From Cyclaneusma minus (Eukaryota > Ascomycota > Leotiomycetes > Marthamycetales > Marthamycetaceae), in assembly GCA_037179335.1 (NCBI GenBank), contig JAKZHN010000030.1, positions 124,001 to 188,000 on the forward strand: a DNA stretch of 64,000 nt. The letters are read 5' to 3'. A program made the position numbers and the translations under genes. Positions 43,409 to 57,172 of the stretch are shown piece by piece; the first letter of the stretch is position 1; each line of letters starts with the position of its first letter. The notes beneath the pieces are model-generated. The model was given only the letters and a program-made list of their open reading frames with translations. It searched no databases and was not told the DNA's origin.

Positions 43409-44954
43409 TGGGTGTGCAAGAGCTGATTGGACGCTCCTGAATGAGTGTATGGCATTGCGTGGAGTCTGGAATCTCAGTATCATGAATCATACAGTGCTGT
43501 TCGAACTAACGTCGTCGAACCGTCACGGTATTTCAAATGCCGCTCAATGCCGTAAAATGGGGAACATGATGGTTGTGATGCATTACGATTTGCTTGAAAA
43601 TGCCTCCCGCGGCACATACCTGCAGAATAGAACCATGGGGCCAAAGCATTCAGGGATCGACACGACGTCGGCGGACATAGTGTTCCGGAAACTCTCAAGA
43701 ATCCCATGTCGCGAAGAGGCCTTTCCAGATCCAGTTGTCAATGAAGTATACGGCAAATGCCGATTCGTTGGTTGCAGCAATTGAGGGATGACTTGGCTGT
43801 TCAGCTCCAGGCAACATCCGCCCTTGACAGAGTCAGCAGAGCTGAATGCTACGCGAGGGGCACCAGACAACAGATCGAAATTGGTGACAATGCTCCGTCT
43901 TTCCCAGCCATCGGACCAAGATATGCAGGTACTAGACGGTGTGTGTAGCGCGTTATATGGGAAATTGTCCGATACCAATCCGGGGACACGGGATTACTAT
44001 GCAGGAACCAACGGCTCGTATAAGCTATCTGCTGTCATGATTAGTACGATCCTTGGCATTTGGCAAAGGTGTGCTCAAACTCCAATTGACCCCCTCATTG
44101 GACTTATACATGTAGTAGGCCTAGGTACTATGTATTTGAGTAGTGGCTGCCTCCTAGCCTTGGCTAATGTGCTTGCCCGGTGTTGGTTTTGGACACGATG
44201 GTTTTCGATATGTAAAGTACGACGAACAGACTCGGATATATTACTTGGTTTCTTCCACTTACTCTGAATTAGTGATGCGTCTCTAAGCTCTAGGAAATCG
44301 AAAGGCGCCCCGGCTCTTTGACGCCGTGAATCGACGGGGCAAACTATCAAATTCAAAGTATCGAAACTTATGATTCAGACTAGGTAAGCATGTAGCGGCG
44401 CATCGCCAACAAGGGTAGGGATAACGCGCCTCGATGGAACACTCTTCCGGGCCCAATTGAAGGACAGCTTCGATTCGAAGGACTAGATTGAGCCGCATGT
44501 CAGCTTGCTTTCTCATCCCACGGCTCGCATTGGAATGTTATCACAATCACATCGTTGGACTACCCAAGGTATGCTACGCCTTTTGAATCCCATGAGCCTT
44601 GGCTTTCACTGACCGTGATGAACCAGCCGCTCTTTCTCCTCACCTCACCATGAGGCCAAGCTCCTACTCCCTCGGTTTCCGGGGATAACCCCATCTTCAG
44701 TGAGAAACGGACCTTCTCTCCTGGATACATCTTCGGCTACTCCGCGTTTTACGCCATTTGTAATGGTATGTCAATTCAGAACACTCGCGATGATCAGCTC
44801 GCCGCTGCTTTCTGTAGACGGCACGGCAGAGGCAGTGAGTATTTAAGAGATCTATATCCCACTAGATTTCCATTTCCCAGCTTCAGACTGCCTTTCCACC
44901 ATCGACTCTCCACCTCAGAATTCCTAGCTCAACACCAGAGCAAACATCGCAGCC
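43409..44954. other. Long intergenic region at the edge of the gene-rich compartment
   Basis: 1.55 kb. A minus-strand open stretch of 131 codons (43,583-43,978) has no recognised similarity. A TATTTAAG box near 44,838 precedes the secreted gene at 44,955 by about 115 bases and is followed by a CT/CA-rich leader. Confidence 0.4.
44836..44845 (+). promoter_or_regulatory. TATA-like box of the small secreted gene
   Basis: GTATTTAAGA lies about 115 bases upstream of the ATG at 44,955 with a pyrimidine-rich leader between, a layout often seen in highly expressed fungal secreted genes. Inference only. Confidence 0.35.
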
Positions 44955-45417
44955 ATGTCCCCCGTCAAGTTCCTCCCCGCGTGCCTCAGCCTCCTCACCC
45001 TCTTTCTAGCTGTAGTAGCCCACCCAGCCCCCGAACCCCTCATTGCGTCCCCCGTTCGCAAGAGCATGCCATCTTTCGAGTATGTCTCTGATTTTGCAGC
45101 CCCTTTTATTCTCAGTTCCTGTCATTTCATGTCAAGAGTATAAAACTCACAGGTTCAGTCTCGAGACTCGCCAAGACACTTGCACATCCCACGACGGCGC
45201 CATCGCCACCTTCTACACCTCCGGCACTGATCCCAACCAAGTTACAGCATGCGGCAACACCTACGACCCGCAGAGTCTCAGTGTTGCCATTTGCACACCA
45301 GGAATAGCTGATGGTACGTGCTCTCCCCTACCCACCGATTCCTAATTTCCCCTTGCTTCTCATCCAGGGGTCCCAGCAGTCTCACTTCCACTATCACCAG
45401 CTTCTAGGTGTACTTAC
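44955..45417 (+). pseudogene. Small secreted protein, double-psi beta-barrel (RlpA/barwin-like), 3' end lost
   Basis: Exon 1 44955-45079 and exon 2 45153-45313 are clear (73-base intron, GTATGT...CAG). Residues 1-22 are a strong signal peptide followed by HPAPEP; after the intron comes a barrel-like segment with GAIATFY, TACGNTYDP and SLSVAI, typical of expansin/barwin-type secreted proteins, and Cys residues in pairs. A third donor (GTACGT at 45,314) and an acceptor at 45,367 (54-base intron with CTAAT branch) suggest a further exon, but what follows no longer resembles the family: the second half of the barrel (usual TVTVTDxCPGC-type strand) is absent. About 50 bases later an element-like terminus begins at 45,418. 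I interpret the gene as truncated by insertion; a short functional product cannot be excluded. Confidence 0.65.
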
Positions 45418-45600
45418 TGTTGGGACAGCTGGGACGGTCGGAGCACGTGGGTGTCACGTGCCAGTCAGCGCTTAACTCTGGCGCTAGCTAGCGCGGTTGG
45501 GGAAGCGTCTTCAGACCCTTAAGGTCTGGCAGCGCGCCTTTCCCCTTCCCTTTTTAAACGAATATAATACTATAAATAATACTTCTATACGCGAAAAACC
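45418..45600. mobile_element. Putative LTR or element terminus with nested palindromes
   Basis: TGTTGGGACAGCTGGGACGG starts a GC-rich 130-base stretch that has no coding pattern and leads directly into the AT-rich block. It contains three near-perfect palindromes: GCACGTG...CACGTGC (45,443-45,461), GCGCTAGCTAGCGC (45,481-45,494) and CAGACCCTTAAGGTCTG (45,512-45,528). The 5'-TG start, position inside a broken gene and adjacency to degenerate repeat DNA fit a retroelement LTR end; the partner end is not in the window, so family and direction are open. Confidence 0.45.
45443..45528. repeat. Cluster of three palindromes
   Basis: Inverted repeats of 7 bp with a 5-bp loop, 14 bp perfect, and 17 bp with one central base, all within 86 bases at the compartment border. 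Each could fold as a hairpin. Confidence 0.75.
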
Positions 45601-48596
45601 CCAAATCTTATAGATTTAATATTAATTAGTTGTTTTTTCTACAAGGACAATAAATTGGCAAAATCCAATTTAAAAAAAAACCATTTTAGCCTACGCAATT
45701 TGCTTTGCCAACAAGCTTTATATTAAAAACCTTTAAAAGCTTTATTACCAATTTAGCGATAATTAGCGCAATTTGCTTTGTTATATTAAAAAAGAATCTA
45801 GTAATTTTAAAGCTTCAATGCCCTAATTTAAGCCATTTTAATTTAAAATTGAAATTAAGTAATTTATACTAATTTTTTGCATTAATTATATAAATAACAG
45901 ATACCCGCTATTTTTTTTGTTTTTTTTAACGCTTTTTTTAATGCCCTTAATGCCTTTTTTCTATTTTAATATTTTTTTATTAATTTTAATTTCCTTTTTA
46001 TAAAGCCCGCTATGATTTTGAAATTTTAAAATCCCAAATTTATATATTATAAATTTGCAATTTTAAAATCCCAAATTTGCGCTTTGCAATTTTAAATTTT
46101 AAATTTTAAATTGCACAATTGCATAATTAAAATTCCGTTTGCTTTTTATAATTATTTTAAATTCCCTATTTAAATATAATTAAAAATCATTTCTTTAAAA
46201 TATTTATACCGCTTTTAATATTAACCAGCCAATAGGCCTTTATAAAATATTAAAATCCAATTTTAAATATTTTATTAAAATAATAAAATTGAATATAAGT
46301 AAATTCAAAAGCTATATAATAGTTAATATATTTAAAACTTTGCTTTATAATATAAAATAATATTAGCAATAGCTTTTAAAAAATAAAAAGCTATAATAAA
46401 TATATAAAAATTTATTTATTAAATAAATAAGTATTATATTTAAATTAATTGCAGTAATAACGCTAAAATAATTTTTAAATATTTATATAAAAATAAAATT
46501 TAAATTGCGAAAAGCATAGATTTTTCCAAAAACCTTTATAATCTTTTTTTTTAAAAAAATCCTATATTTAAATTGAAAATAATAATAATAATAAATATTG
46601 CTATTTTAATTTAAAATATTGGAAATCTCTAAATAAAGTTTTACTATTTATTTAGCTACTATTTTTACTTTTTGAATTAGCAATATATGCTTTTTAGCAA
46701 TAGTAATCCAATATTAGCTATTAATTAAAAAATTAAAATTTAGCATATATTTAATTTCAGCTTTTTATTCCAATTATAAAATCCCGTTTAAAAATATTTG
46801 CAATTGGCGCAAATGTAACAAATATTTTAAATTTTACCAGCCTTTACTAATAAGCCGCTAAATTATTTTTAAAATTTATTTTTTAAAAGGCTGCCAGCCA
46901 AATACTATTAATATTTAATAATTCCCTAATTAACCTAAATAATTATAATACCACTATTAGCAATAATATATTTAAAAAAATTAAAAAGCTAGTAGAAGTA
47001 TATAGCTATAATAAAAATATAAAATATAATAATAAAATATAAAATATTTTTAATTTAAAATTCAATATTTTTTAAACTATTATAAAAAACTAAATATTAA
47101 TAAAACAACCTGCTATTTATATTTTTTATTATATTAATTAACCAAGCCTTAATTTTTTATCATTAAAATATTATATTTTAATAGCTATTTATAAAGCAGC
47201 AAATAAAACTAATTAAAAACCATTTTAAAATTGCAAGCAAAAAATAAAAATATTTTAATTTCTAGCAATTAATTTTTTATAAAAAAATAATAAAAAACAA
47301 TTTAAATAAGCTAAAAAATAAATATTTTAAAATTCTTTTTAAAAATATATTTAAAATTTAATAAAGCATAAAAAAAAATTATTATAAGCAATTAAATATA
47401 TAGGACCGTTTTTTAAATACTATTTTTGAAATTTTAAAATTCAAAAGCATTTTTGTTAAAAATTTAATTATATTTAAAAACCTTTAATTAAATTTCCATA
47501 TAATTATAAAAGCTAAAATAGCCATTATTTAAAAACAATTTTAAACTATTACCAAATATAACAAAAATAATAGCTATGCCAATAAATTTAAATAATTCAA
47601 TAACAACTCTGAAAATTACTTAGATTTAAATTTCGAAAATTATTCAAATTTCAAAAATTTCAAAAATTTCAAAAAAAGGAATTTTTATCAAAAAAGTAAA
47701 TACTAAATTTATTCCAAATTAGGCTGCAAATTATAAAAATACTTTTCTAAAAAATAGCTAAATATTAAAAAAATGGAAAAATATAATTAAAAAGGCTGGT
47801 AAATTTTATTCCAAATCAAATTTTAAAAACTTTATTATAAAAATAAATAGCAATTAAAATTCCAAAAATTCCAAAAATAAAATAATAAAAATAATATTTT
47901 TTATAAGCTTTAAAAACTTAAAATTAAAAAAATTAAAAATTAAAAAAGTATTTTTTATATCCAATATTTTAAAAACATCAATATTCAGTATATTATAAAT
48001 ATATTAGCAAATAATATATTATTTTATACTTATATTAAATAAGATCAAAAATAATTTTTCGCAAAATTAATGCTAACTTTATATTGGTAAGCAAATACTA
48101 CCTTTTATACCTGGATTTTTAAATTTTGCTATAGTAATAAAAGTTTCTAAAAAATTATATTAAATATTAAAGCCTTTAATATATTTATAATTGGCTATTT
48201 TTAATTTCAAGCTTTACTCCAGCAAATGCCTAAATTAATACTAAATAAATCCAAGGCTAAAAAAGGCAAAATTATTTTTCAAAAAAATATCAATTATTTT
48301 TAAAATGGCTATTATTTCTTTTCCATTTAAAGCTATAAAATTTTATATTTATAGCAGCAATATACTAGTTTTAATATATTTGCAAAATTCAAATAAATTA
48401 AAAATTATATTTAATAATATTAGAAATTATATAATATAAAAGTATTTTAAATAGCCAATTATAAAAATATTTAGCCATTTATAATTTTTTATTAAATTAA
48501 AGCTAATTATTAAAAATAAATAAAACTGTTTTATAAAGCCAAAAATAAAATAAATTTATAAAAATTTAAAATATTAAAATACTAAAAAGCTTTGCA

Positions 48597-48800
48597 TATC
48601 ACGACCTGGACCTTCTCGTCGGGCTAGGCCGAGTGGAAAACGCTATTAATAATTGTTTATTACTATAAAAAAGGAAAGGAAATCTAAAGAGCTTTGGAAA
48701 ATATCACGACCTGGGTTCCCGCGCCGGACTAGGCCAAGTAGAAAACGCTGTTAATAGGTGTCTATTGCTATAAAAAAAAAGTCTAAAAAGCTTTGAAAAG
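48597..48800. repeat. Two-copy tandem repeat, period 105 bp
   Basis: Both copies begin TATCACGACCTGG and share CTAGGCC(G/A)AGT(G/A)GAAAACGCT(A/G)TTAATA and ATTACTATAAAAAA / ATTGCTATAAAAAA blocks in the same order. Confidence 0.8.
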
Positions 48801-48898
48801 CTTTATATATAAATAGGAACGGACCGGAGCTAGCTACAATCCGGTTACGTAGCTGCAAATATTTGCAGCGTAAATAATAGCGGCCCAGGGCCATTACA
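48597..48898. mobile_element. Probable degraded solo LTR (about 300 bp) with internal 105-bp duplication
   Basis: The GC-richer patch starts TATCACGACCTGG (a RIP-type change of TGTCACGACC is plausible) and ends GGCCCAGGGCCATTACA; read on the minus strand this is TGTAATGGCCCTGGGCC, close to common fungal Ty3-type LTR starts. The first ~105 bases occur twice in tandem (48,597 and 48,702: TCACGACCTGG, GGCTAGGCC/GACTAGGCC, GAAAACGCT, TTAATA, CTATAAAAAA). No coding sequence is attached. Confidence 0.5.
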
Positions 48899-50191
48899 AT
48901 ACCCCTTTTGGCTAAAGGGCTTATTCGCAAGCCTTTTTTATTTTTTTCAATCTATTTAAATTAAGGCTATTTAAATAACGCCCGCTTTTAATAAATTTAC
49001 TGCTTTATTTTCCATTTTCAATATTTTATTATATATTTCCTATTTATCCATTTTTTTAAAAGCCTTAATTTTAAAACATTAATATGATAAAACTTTTTAA
49101 ACTTTATAAACGCGTATTTAAATTTTTTATATAAATACTATTTAATATTGAAATTATATTATAATTTTTAATTTATTTAATAATAAAGCTTTTATTTTAA
49201 TAATTGCAATTTTTTATAGCTATTAATTTCTACTAATAGCTTAGGCTTTATAATTTATTTAAAAATCAAAGTTAATTTAGCTAATTATAATTTGCTAAAA
49301 CAAAAAGTTAAATATATTTTCAATGCTTTTAAATAAATTAAAACAAAACGCTTTGCTTTTTTTTAGCAATTTTTTAAAATTCTGCTATTTTATTTGCTAG
49401 TTTTTAATTAAATTATAAAACGTTTTAATGCTTAATTATAATATAAATATAATTTTCAATATTAAAATTAATAATTTAATAATATTTATTTGCTTAAATT
49501 ATTTATAATTATTAAACGATGTTTATAATATTTTAAGCAATTTTCTAGCAATATTAAATATACATTTATTATTTAATTAATATAAGCCTAATTAAAATAA
49601 AATTAAAATAAAAATTATATATAAGCTTTAATTAGAAATTTTTTAAATTTGAGTTTTGTATAAATATTAAATTAGAATAATTAAATTAAGTTTTATAATA
49701 ATATTGAAGCTACTATATTTATAAAAGGCAATTATTTTAACTAATTATTTTAAAATTAATTAATTAAAAAAAAATTCAAAATAGCATTTTCAATTTTAAT
49801 TTAGCTATTAATTTATAGCTAATAAGCAGATAAAAAATAAATCGCTATATCAATATTTTTTTCAAAAAATATAAATTGCGATTTTGAATTTAATATAATA
49901 ATTTTTAAAATTCTATAAATATAATATATTATAATATAAAAGATCTCTATTGCCTTTTTTATATTTATTATTTAAAAATAATATATAATAAATACGTTTT
50001 TATTGAATTAGTAAATTATAATTATAATTATATTATAGCCCTTTTTGCTTTTGGGCATATAGTAAAAATTAATTATTATATATTATTAAAATCAATATAA
50101 AATTAATAATAAATTTAGTAAATTCGGTATTTTATTTTAAAATATTTTAGCTTTTGCGCAAAATTTCCAATTTTTAGTATAGAAATTAATA

Positions 50192-50207
50192 TATATATAT
50201 ATATATT
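50192..50207. repeat. (AT)n microsatellite
   Basis: Uninterrupted ATATATATATATATAT within the AT-rich block. Confidence 0.7.
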
Positions 50208-51865
50208 TTACTAATAGTGCTTTTAAATTAATTTGCAAATTTTTATACAGCCAAAATAAATTATTTAAATATTTTTGTATTTTTATATATCTTTGTTATT
50301 AATTTGATTTGTAAAATACCAATTAGGGAAATTATAAATTACTGTTTATATAATATTAAATTCTTTTATATATTAAAAATTGCAAAATTTACTAAATTCA
50401 AAAACTCTATGATATTTTTAATTATTTAGCAATGTTTTTAATTTCTTTTATTATTTATTTATTTATTAAGGTAAAATAATTTGTTAATTAATTTAGATTA
50501 TAATAGCTTAATTAATGCTGAATTAAAAAAAGCAAATGCATTTAATTATAAACTTCTAATAATTTCGAAATTTAAGCATTTTTTCGGCAATATTATATAT
50601 ATACGATTTAAAACTTTTATAACGGTAATTTGGTTTATATTTTATTTTTATTAAATAAAAAAATCGGTTTTATTTAAAAACACTAATTTATATTTAATGC
50701 AAAACCAATATTTGATAAAAGTCTTTTATTATTATATTTATTAAATATTAAAAGCTTTTAATATTATAAATTATTTTATAATTTTATAATTGCTAACTAT
50801 TTAAATTTTTTAAAAAGCTTTTAATAAACAAATTCTCTAATATATAAAAACTAAAATAATAATTAGCTATTTTTTATTATAAATTTTATAATTTATTTAA
50901 TGCTTATTTATAATTTCTAAAAAATAAGATATTGGATATTAAAATTTATTAAAGTATTTTTAAAAAAAGACTTTTTTAATAATCCTATTTAACGCATTAA
51001 TTTATAGCTTATATTTATAGCTAAGAATATAATCAGTAAAAACTAGCGCTAATAATAAAGCTTTTTTAAATTTGTTAAATGCCTTTTAATATCTATTTAT
51101 TTATTTTTAAATATAATTTTTGTAGATTAAATAATTTAAAAAATACATTAATTAATTATAATTTTTGTTAAAAATTCAATAAAAGTTAAAAAATCACAAA
51201 AATAATTGGATTGTTTCAAGTTTTTTTAATTGCTGCTAATTTTTAATAGCCGCTATTCTTTTTTAAATTAATGCAAATTTTATTTAAAAAAGAATATAAT
51301 TTAAATATTTAATTTTTATTATAAAAAACTTGTTTTTTTTAATATTGGCTTGTAATTTTGCAATTTCTAGCTTATATAATATTTTTAAAATATTTCTCTT
51401 ATATTAAATAAAATTTATACTATAAATAAAAATATTATTAATAAAACCTATATAAATTTCATCCAAAAAATTAAATAATATATTATTAATATATTGCTCA
51501 AATATAGCCAATTTATTGATTAATTTAAATAATAATATTTTATATTAATAAATTCTATATTTAATATAAAGTATTGTATATTTTTAATTAGCAGCGTTTA
51601 TACAAATTTAATAAAATATTTATTAAATATTTATTTCAATAAAATACTTAGCTTTGCTAAATTTAAATGAAAAACTTTTAAATAATAAAAGCAAATAATA
51701 ATTGTTTTTGGTAATTTTATTAAGCTTTTAATAATTTATATAAAAGCATAGCCTTTTTTAAACTTTTTGATAAAAAATATTAATTTAATAAACGTTTTAG
51801 CTAAATTACTTTATAAAAGTTTTTAAATAAATTTGAATTGGCTTTTGAATATAATATAAATATCT

Positions 51866-52222
51866 ATATATATCACGGTAAATTACGTTTTTAAAAGCAA
51901 TTTTATTAAAACCCTTTTTAATCGATTTTCTTTATTTTTGAAAATTTGCCAATACTATCCAAATAGTTTTTGGACCAATTTTAATAATGGTGGCAGTTTC
52001 GAAAATAAGGATTTTAATAATTTTAATTTTAATATTGCTAGTACGCTTTTTAAATAGCCCTAGCGATTGCAGCCAAAGCAATATTTATTATAGCTATTAA
52101 ACATATTTTTCCAAATAATTTCCAATGGTTTTCCAGGAAAATCTGATTTATATATACCAGAGTGAATCTCGTTTTTAAAAGCAATACCCCTAAAACCTAT
52201 ATCAATTGATTTCCCATTTTTA
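51866..52222. repeat. Pair of ~70-bp diverged direct repeats, about 285 bp apart
   Basis: Segments at about 51,866-51,936 and 52,151-52,222 share TATAT(A)-C-A-G...ACG/TCG-TTTTTAAAAGCAAT, AAAACC, ATCGATTT/ATTGATTT and TTT(T/A)TT in order. Possibly remnants of element ends or tandem units. Confidence 0.45.
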
Positions 52223-52307
52223 ATTTAATAAATCGGCAAAATATTAATTTATTTCCGGGCAAAATAGCATTATTATTGCAAAGAAATAAAATTAAAAGCA
52301 TCATTAA

Positions 52308-52362
52308 ATTAATATTAAAATAATATTAAAATAATATTAAAATAATATTAAAATAAAATTAA
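52308..52362. repeat. 11-bp minisatellite (ATTAAAATAAT)n
   Basis: About four and a half near-perfect copies of ATTAAAATAAT in tandem. Confidence 0.8.
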
Positions 52363-55300
52363 CGCGATTTTAAAAGCGCAAGCTTAGGCAATAATTATTA
52401 AAAATATTAAATGTTTTTATATAAAGCATAGCAATATTGGTAAATAGGCAAATTTAGCTAATAGCGGGTGTAAAGGCTTTAAAAAATAATTTAAGAATTT
52501 TTTTATTTTGGCAATAAGATTGGCCGCTATAATAAAAAAAGCGATTATTGGCCGCCCAATATTTGGTATATTGTTAAATGGGCTAAAAATTAAAATAAAT
52601 TATATTAAAGAATTAATTAATTATATTATTAACACAATTAAAGCGCTATAGCGCTTATATACAATTATTGCCGCTACGGGCTTTTAGCTAATATTTAAAA
52701 AAAATACAATTAAATTTGAAAAACAATTTCTTTTATAAAAAATTAAAAATTAAATAAACGCAATTTGGCCTTTAAAAAGCGCGTTTAAAATATTACAATT
52801 AAAATACTATTAAAAACAATAGCAAATCTTTTTGTAATTTATTAAAAAAAATATCACTCGAATAGTTAATACCAAATATCCGGATATATTTATAATAGAA
52901 ATTAATTTTTTTTAAACGGCGATATTCTTTTTAAAAGAAAACCCAAAATAAAACGTTTGCATAAATTTGGAAAATAGCTAATTAAACTATTTTTCGGCGA
53001 TTTTATTATTTATTAAAAATGTTTAATTATAATATATAATATTTGAAAAAGCATTATATTTACCCGATTTAATATATTATTTATATAGCAAATAGCTAAT
53101 AATAATAAATTATAGGATTTAAATTTAAAAATTATTCAAATAATATATTTTTTTCAAATCGAGTAAAATAAAAGGCTTTTTAATTTTAAAAATTGATATT
53201 AGAGTATTAATAAATTGCTTGCTAAAAACAGTGTTAATATTATAAATGAAATATTGCAAATAAAGCTTTTTAATGTATTTAATAACATTATGAGATATTT
53301 TAAATGCTATAGATTTAATTATATTATTAAAATATATAAAAGCCTTTAAGAAATTTATATAAAATATAATAGATTTTATATAATTAAATTATATAAAATT
53401 ATAAAATATAAATATATAAATTCTACTTTTTTTATAAAATATAAAATAGCAAATGCCTTTTTATAAAATACGCCAAAAACGCTGCAAAATTTAAAAAGCT
53501 AAATAGGCTGCAATAATTTAAAATTTCTAATTTTGGGCTATAGAATTTAAATTATTCTATATTATTAGACGCAATTGAAAAACAACTAGCAAATAATTGG
53601 AAATACCTTAATGCTTTTAGCAAAACCGGATTATTGCGCAATATTTTCCTGGGCGAAAAAGCCCCAATTAAATTTTAAATAATTATTAATTTTTACCAAA
53701 ATTCGGAATCGGCAAATTCTAATCTGATTTTATTATATTTTGGCTTTTAAAAACTAGCAATTATTTAATTATAAATTAAAAAAAAAATCCTATTAAAACC
53801 AAAAAAAAGCTGCTTTAAAAACTCAATTAATTGTTTAAAAGTTTTTACTTTAAATTTATAATAAATAAATTTAAAAAAGCTAAAATCTAGAAAATGCTAA
53901 AAAACGGATGATAGAAAAATGGCTATTTAAAAGTTAATTTTATTCCCAGCAAATTCCTGAATGTTAATTAAAGCGAAAAAAAAACTAAATAATAGCTAGG
54001 CGGCTAAGCAATTTATTAATAAAATACAGCCATTAAATACTAGCCCAGTTTAATAAAATAGTAAAAATATTAATATTAATTTATATTTGTAAAGCCGCAA
54101 TATTTTAAAATTCTATAATATAATATTTACAAAATTTAAAAATTATTTATATATTATTTAAACAATTGAAACTATAAAAATTTAGTTTAATTTTAATATA
54201 AGAATTTTAAATAATTAGGCAATTAAATAATTAGCAATTTTATTATTTTTTGCAAAAGGGCTTTAAAATTATTTATTAAAAAATTGGCCTAAAACAGCAA
54301 TTTTAAAAATTACTATATATATTAATAAAATATTATATTTAAATAATTAAAAAAAGAACAAAAATTGGCCATAATTTAATAGCGATAAATTTAAAAACCC
54401 AAATAAAAAATACCAATTACAATTTTTAAATATATAATATATATAATTCGAAATTAGTATTATATTTAATGATAAATAGCCTATTTATTCTTTTAATATT
54501 AATTTATTGAAAATATTAATTTGCATAGTTCTCAATAAAATACAATAAAAGATTTCCAAACCTATATTATATTAAAAAACTTTATTAATTTAACTATTTG
54601 AATCAAAATCCAAATTATTATATTTAAACAATTTATCATATAAAGCGGGCTTTAAAAACAAAGCAATATTATTAATTTTGCATTTATATTAAAAACTAGT
54701 AGTTAATAAATTATTTTAATAAAAATCCAAATAAAATTTAATTAAGCCAAAAATTATTGCTTAATAGCTATTATATTAATATTATATAGATTATTATATA
54801 TTCCGCTAATAAAAAAAACTAAAAAAACACCAATTAAAATTTAATTTGCGCTTATATAGCAATTGCTAAAATATTTTGCTTAATGCCAATTTCGGTTTAT
54901 AAATTAATAAAAAGAATAAACCAATTGCTTGCAAAAATCCTTTAAATAATTTCCAAAATAGCAAATGCCAAAACTTTTATAATTAAGCTATTTATATAAT
55001 TTAAAGCCTAATAAACGCTAAAATGCTTTTAGGCTATTTAAAAGGCTAAGTAATTTAAAAACAATTTAAAAACAAAAATAAATTTAAAAAACAAGATTTT
55101 ATAAAAAAACAAGATTTTATAAAAAGGAATTACGCTAAATTTATTTATACGGGGCAAATTTATAAAAATATAATAAATAAATTGGTAAAATTTTAGCACA
55201 AAAAACATATAAGCTCAAATAAAAAGCTGTAAATTAAAAAAATGCATTTATTTTTCAAATTTATATTAAAATCTAATTTAAAATCTGATATTATTTATAA

Positions 55301-57130
55301 ATTAAAAAATATGCAAATTTCTGTAATTCTTTTCAAATTTAGAAAATACCAATTTATTAAATATTCGGCCCAATGCTATTTTTGCTCCAATATTTTCCTA
55401 AATTATTAATATATTAATTAAAAGAAAATTAAAAAGGCAATTAAATATTTAAAATTAATATTAATACCAAATTTAAATAATATTTTACATATAATTTGGC
55501 AATAAAATAATAAAATAATAAACAAATGCATTATTAAATTATTTAATAGCTATATATATTTTAAATATTATTTCAAAAAAATTAAAAACGCCTAAATAAT
55601 TATGTTTTACAAAGTTTAATAAATCGATTTTATTATTTTGGGAGTCTTTTGGCCTATTGCTTTATTTAATATTTTAGGCAAAAATTTAAAAAAGCTAATA
55701 GCAGCCCAATTTATTAAAATAATTAAAAAAAGAATTCCTAGCAATTTAAAGCCCGGAAAAATTGCGAAATATATATAATATTAAATTTGCTTATAAATAA
55801 AGTTTATATACTATAAAGTTTCAAAAGCAATTAAATTGGAATACTATTTAATTCAAATATAATTAATACTTTTAATAATATATTCCGGCTTTATTTATTT
55901 TATATTTTAAAGCAAAAAAGAAAAAATCAAAAATTAGTGCAATACGCAAAAAGCTTTTTAGTATAGCAATGAATAATTATTTTCATTGCTAAAACAAAAT
56001 CCAAACTATTATTAATAAATAGCGAAATTTTATTTATAATTTTTAATAAACATTTAATATATATTTGCAATAACATTTTTAATATTATATTAAAAGCATT
56101 TATAAATAATATATATTTAATAGCTATTATCCGGATAATAAATACAAATATTTAAACGCTATTGAATATATATAATAAAGTAATTAAATAAAATTAAAAG
56201 TACGGCTTTATATTTAATCCAAAAAAATACTATTTAATATATATTGCAAAGCGCTCTCGCTATTATAATATAAATTAATTTATTAAAATTTAAAAAATAA
56301 TTAAATATTTAAAATCGGCAATAATTATATTTAAAATTAGAATTAAGAATTAGCTATAATAAAAGCAATATTTATTAAATAAAATCAAAAAAAAATTTAA
56401 TTATAAAATAATACTATAGCAATTAATATTATTAATAATTGGGATTATATTGGCCTACGGGCGAATATTATATAATATAATAATCCGTTTATTTTTTATT
56501 TGTAGCATAATAATATACTTTTATTTAAATAAAGCCTATAAAAATAATAAAATTATATTAAATAAATTTTTAAAATTTTAATTAAAAAATTTTAAAAAAT
56601 TACCAAAATATATAAATGTATGCCAAAAACACATTCTCGCAATAATTTCGCCAATTAAATTATATTTTTAATTTTTAATATTTTAGCACTAATTTTAGAA
56701 ATATTTAAATATTATTGCAAAATAGAAAAAAAAACCTAGAAAAGAAAACAGAATTAAATATAGACTGGAAAGAAAATAAAAAAGCCCCGCTTATTAATTT
56801 TTTTAAAAGTTTATATGATTTAAGGAATAAAAATATAGGCTAAAAAAACTGCTGGAAAAATCCCGAAAAAAAGAATTGCTAAAGCTTTTTATATAAATCA
56901 AAAAATAAATAAAAAACCAATAATAATAATAGAAAAACACAATTTTATATTATTTAGCTAAAAATCCTATACTTTCCAGCCTATTTAGCATAATATACTA
57001 GTTTTGACGGGAAATTAAATTTTATTTAATAATGTTTTTAATTTTAAGTATTGGCTAAAAAAGCTATTATTAATTGCTATCCAAATTAAAAGCGGTAGAA
57101 ATAAATTTAATATATTCTTTAATTTTATTA

Positions 57131-57172
57131 GGGCAAAAACCGGCCGCCCGGCCTTTTGCTATTGCAGCGCCG
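57131..57172. other. Short GC-rich island in the AT-rich block
   Basis: CGGCCGCCCGGCC followed by GCTATTGCAGCGCCGG stands out from flanking A/T sequence. It lacks an open frame; likely an undegraded fragment of a repeat. Confidence 0.4.

Noticed and set aside
43583..43978. 131-codon minus-strand frame
   Set aside because: No family recognised and no convincing start or intron; left as unannotated.
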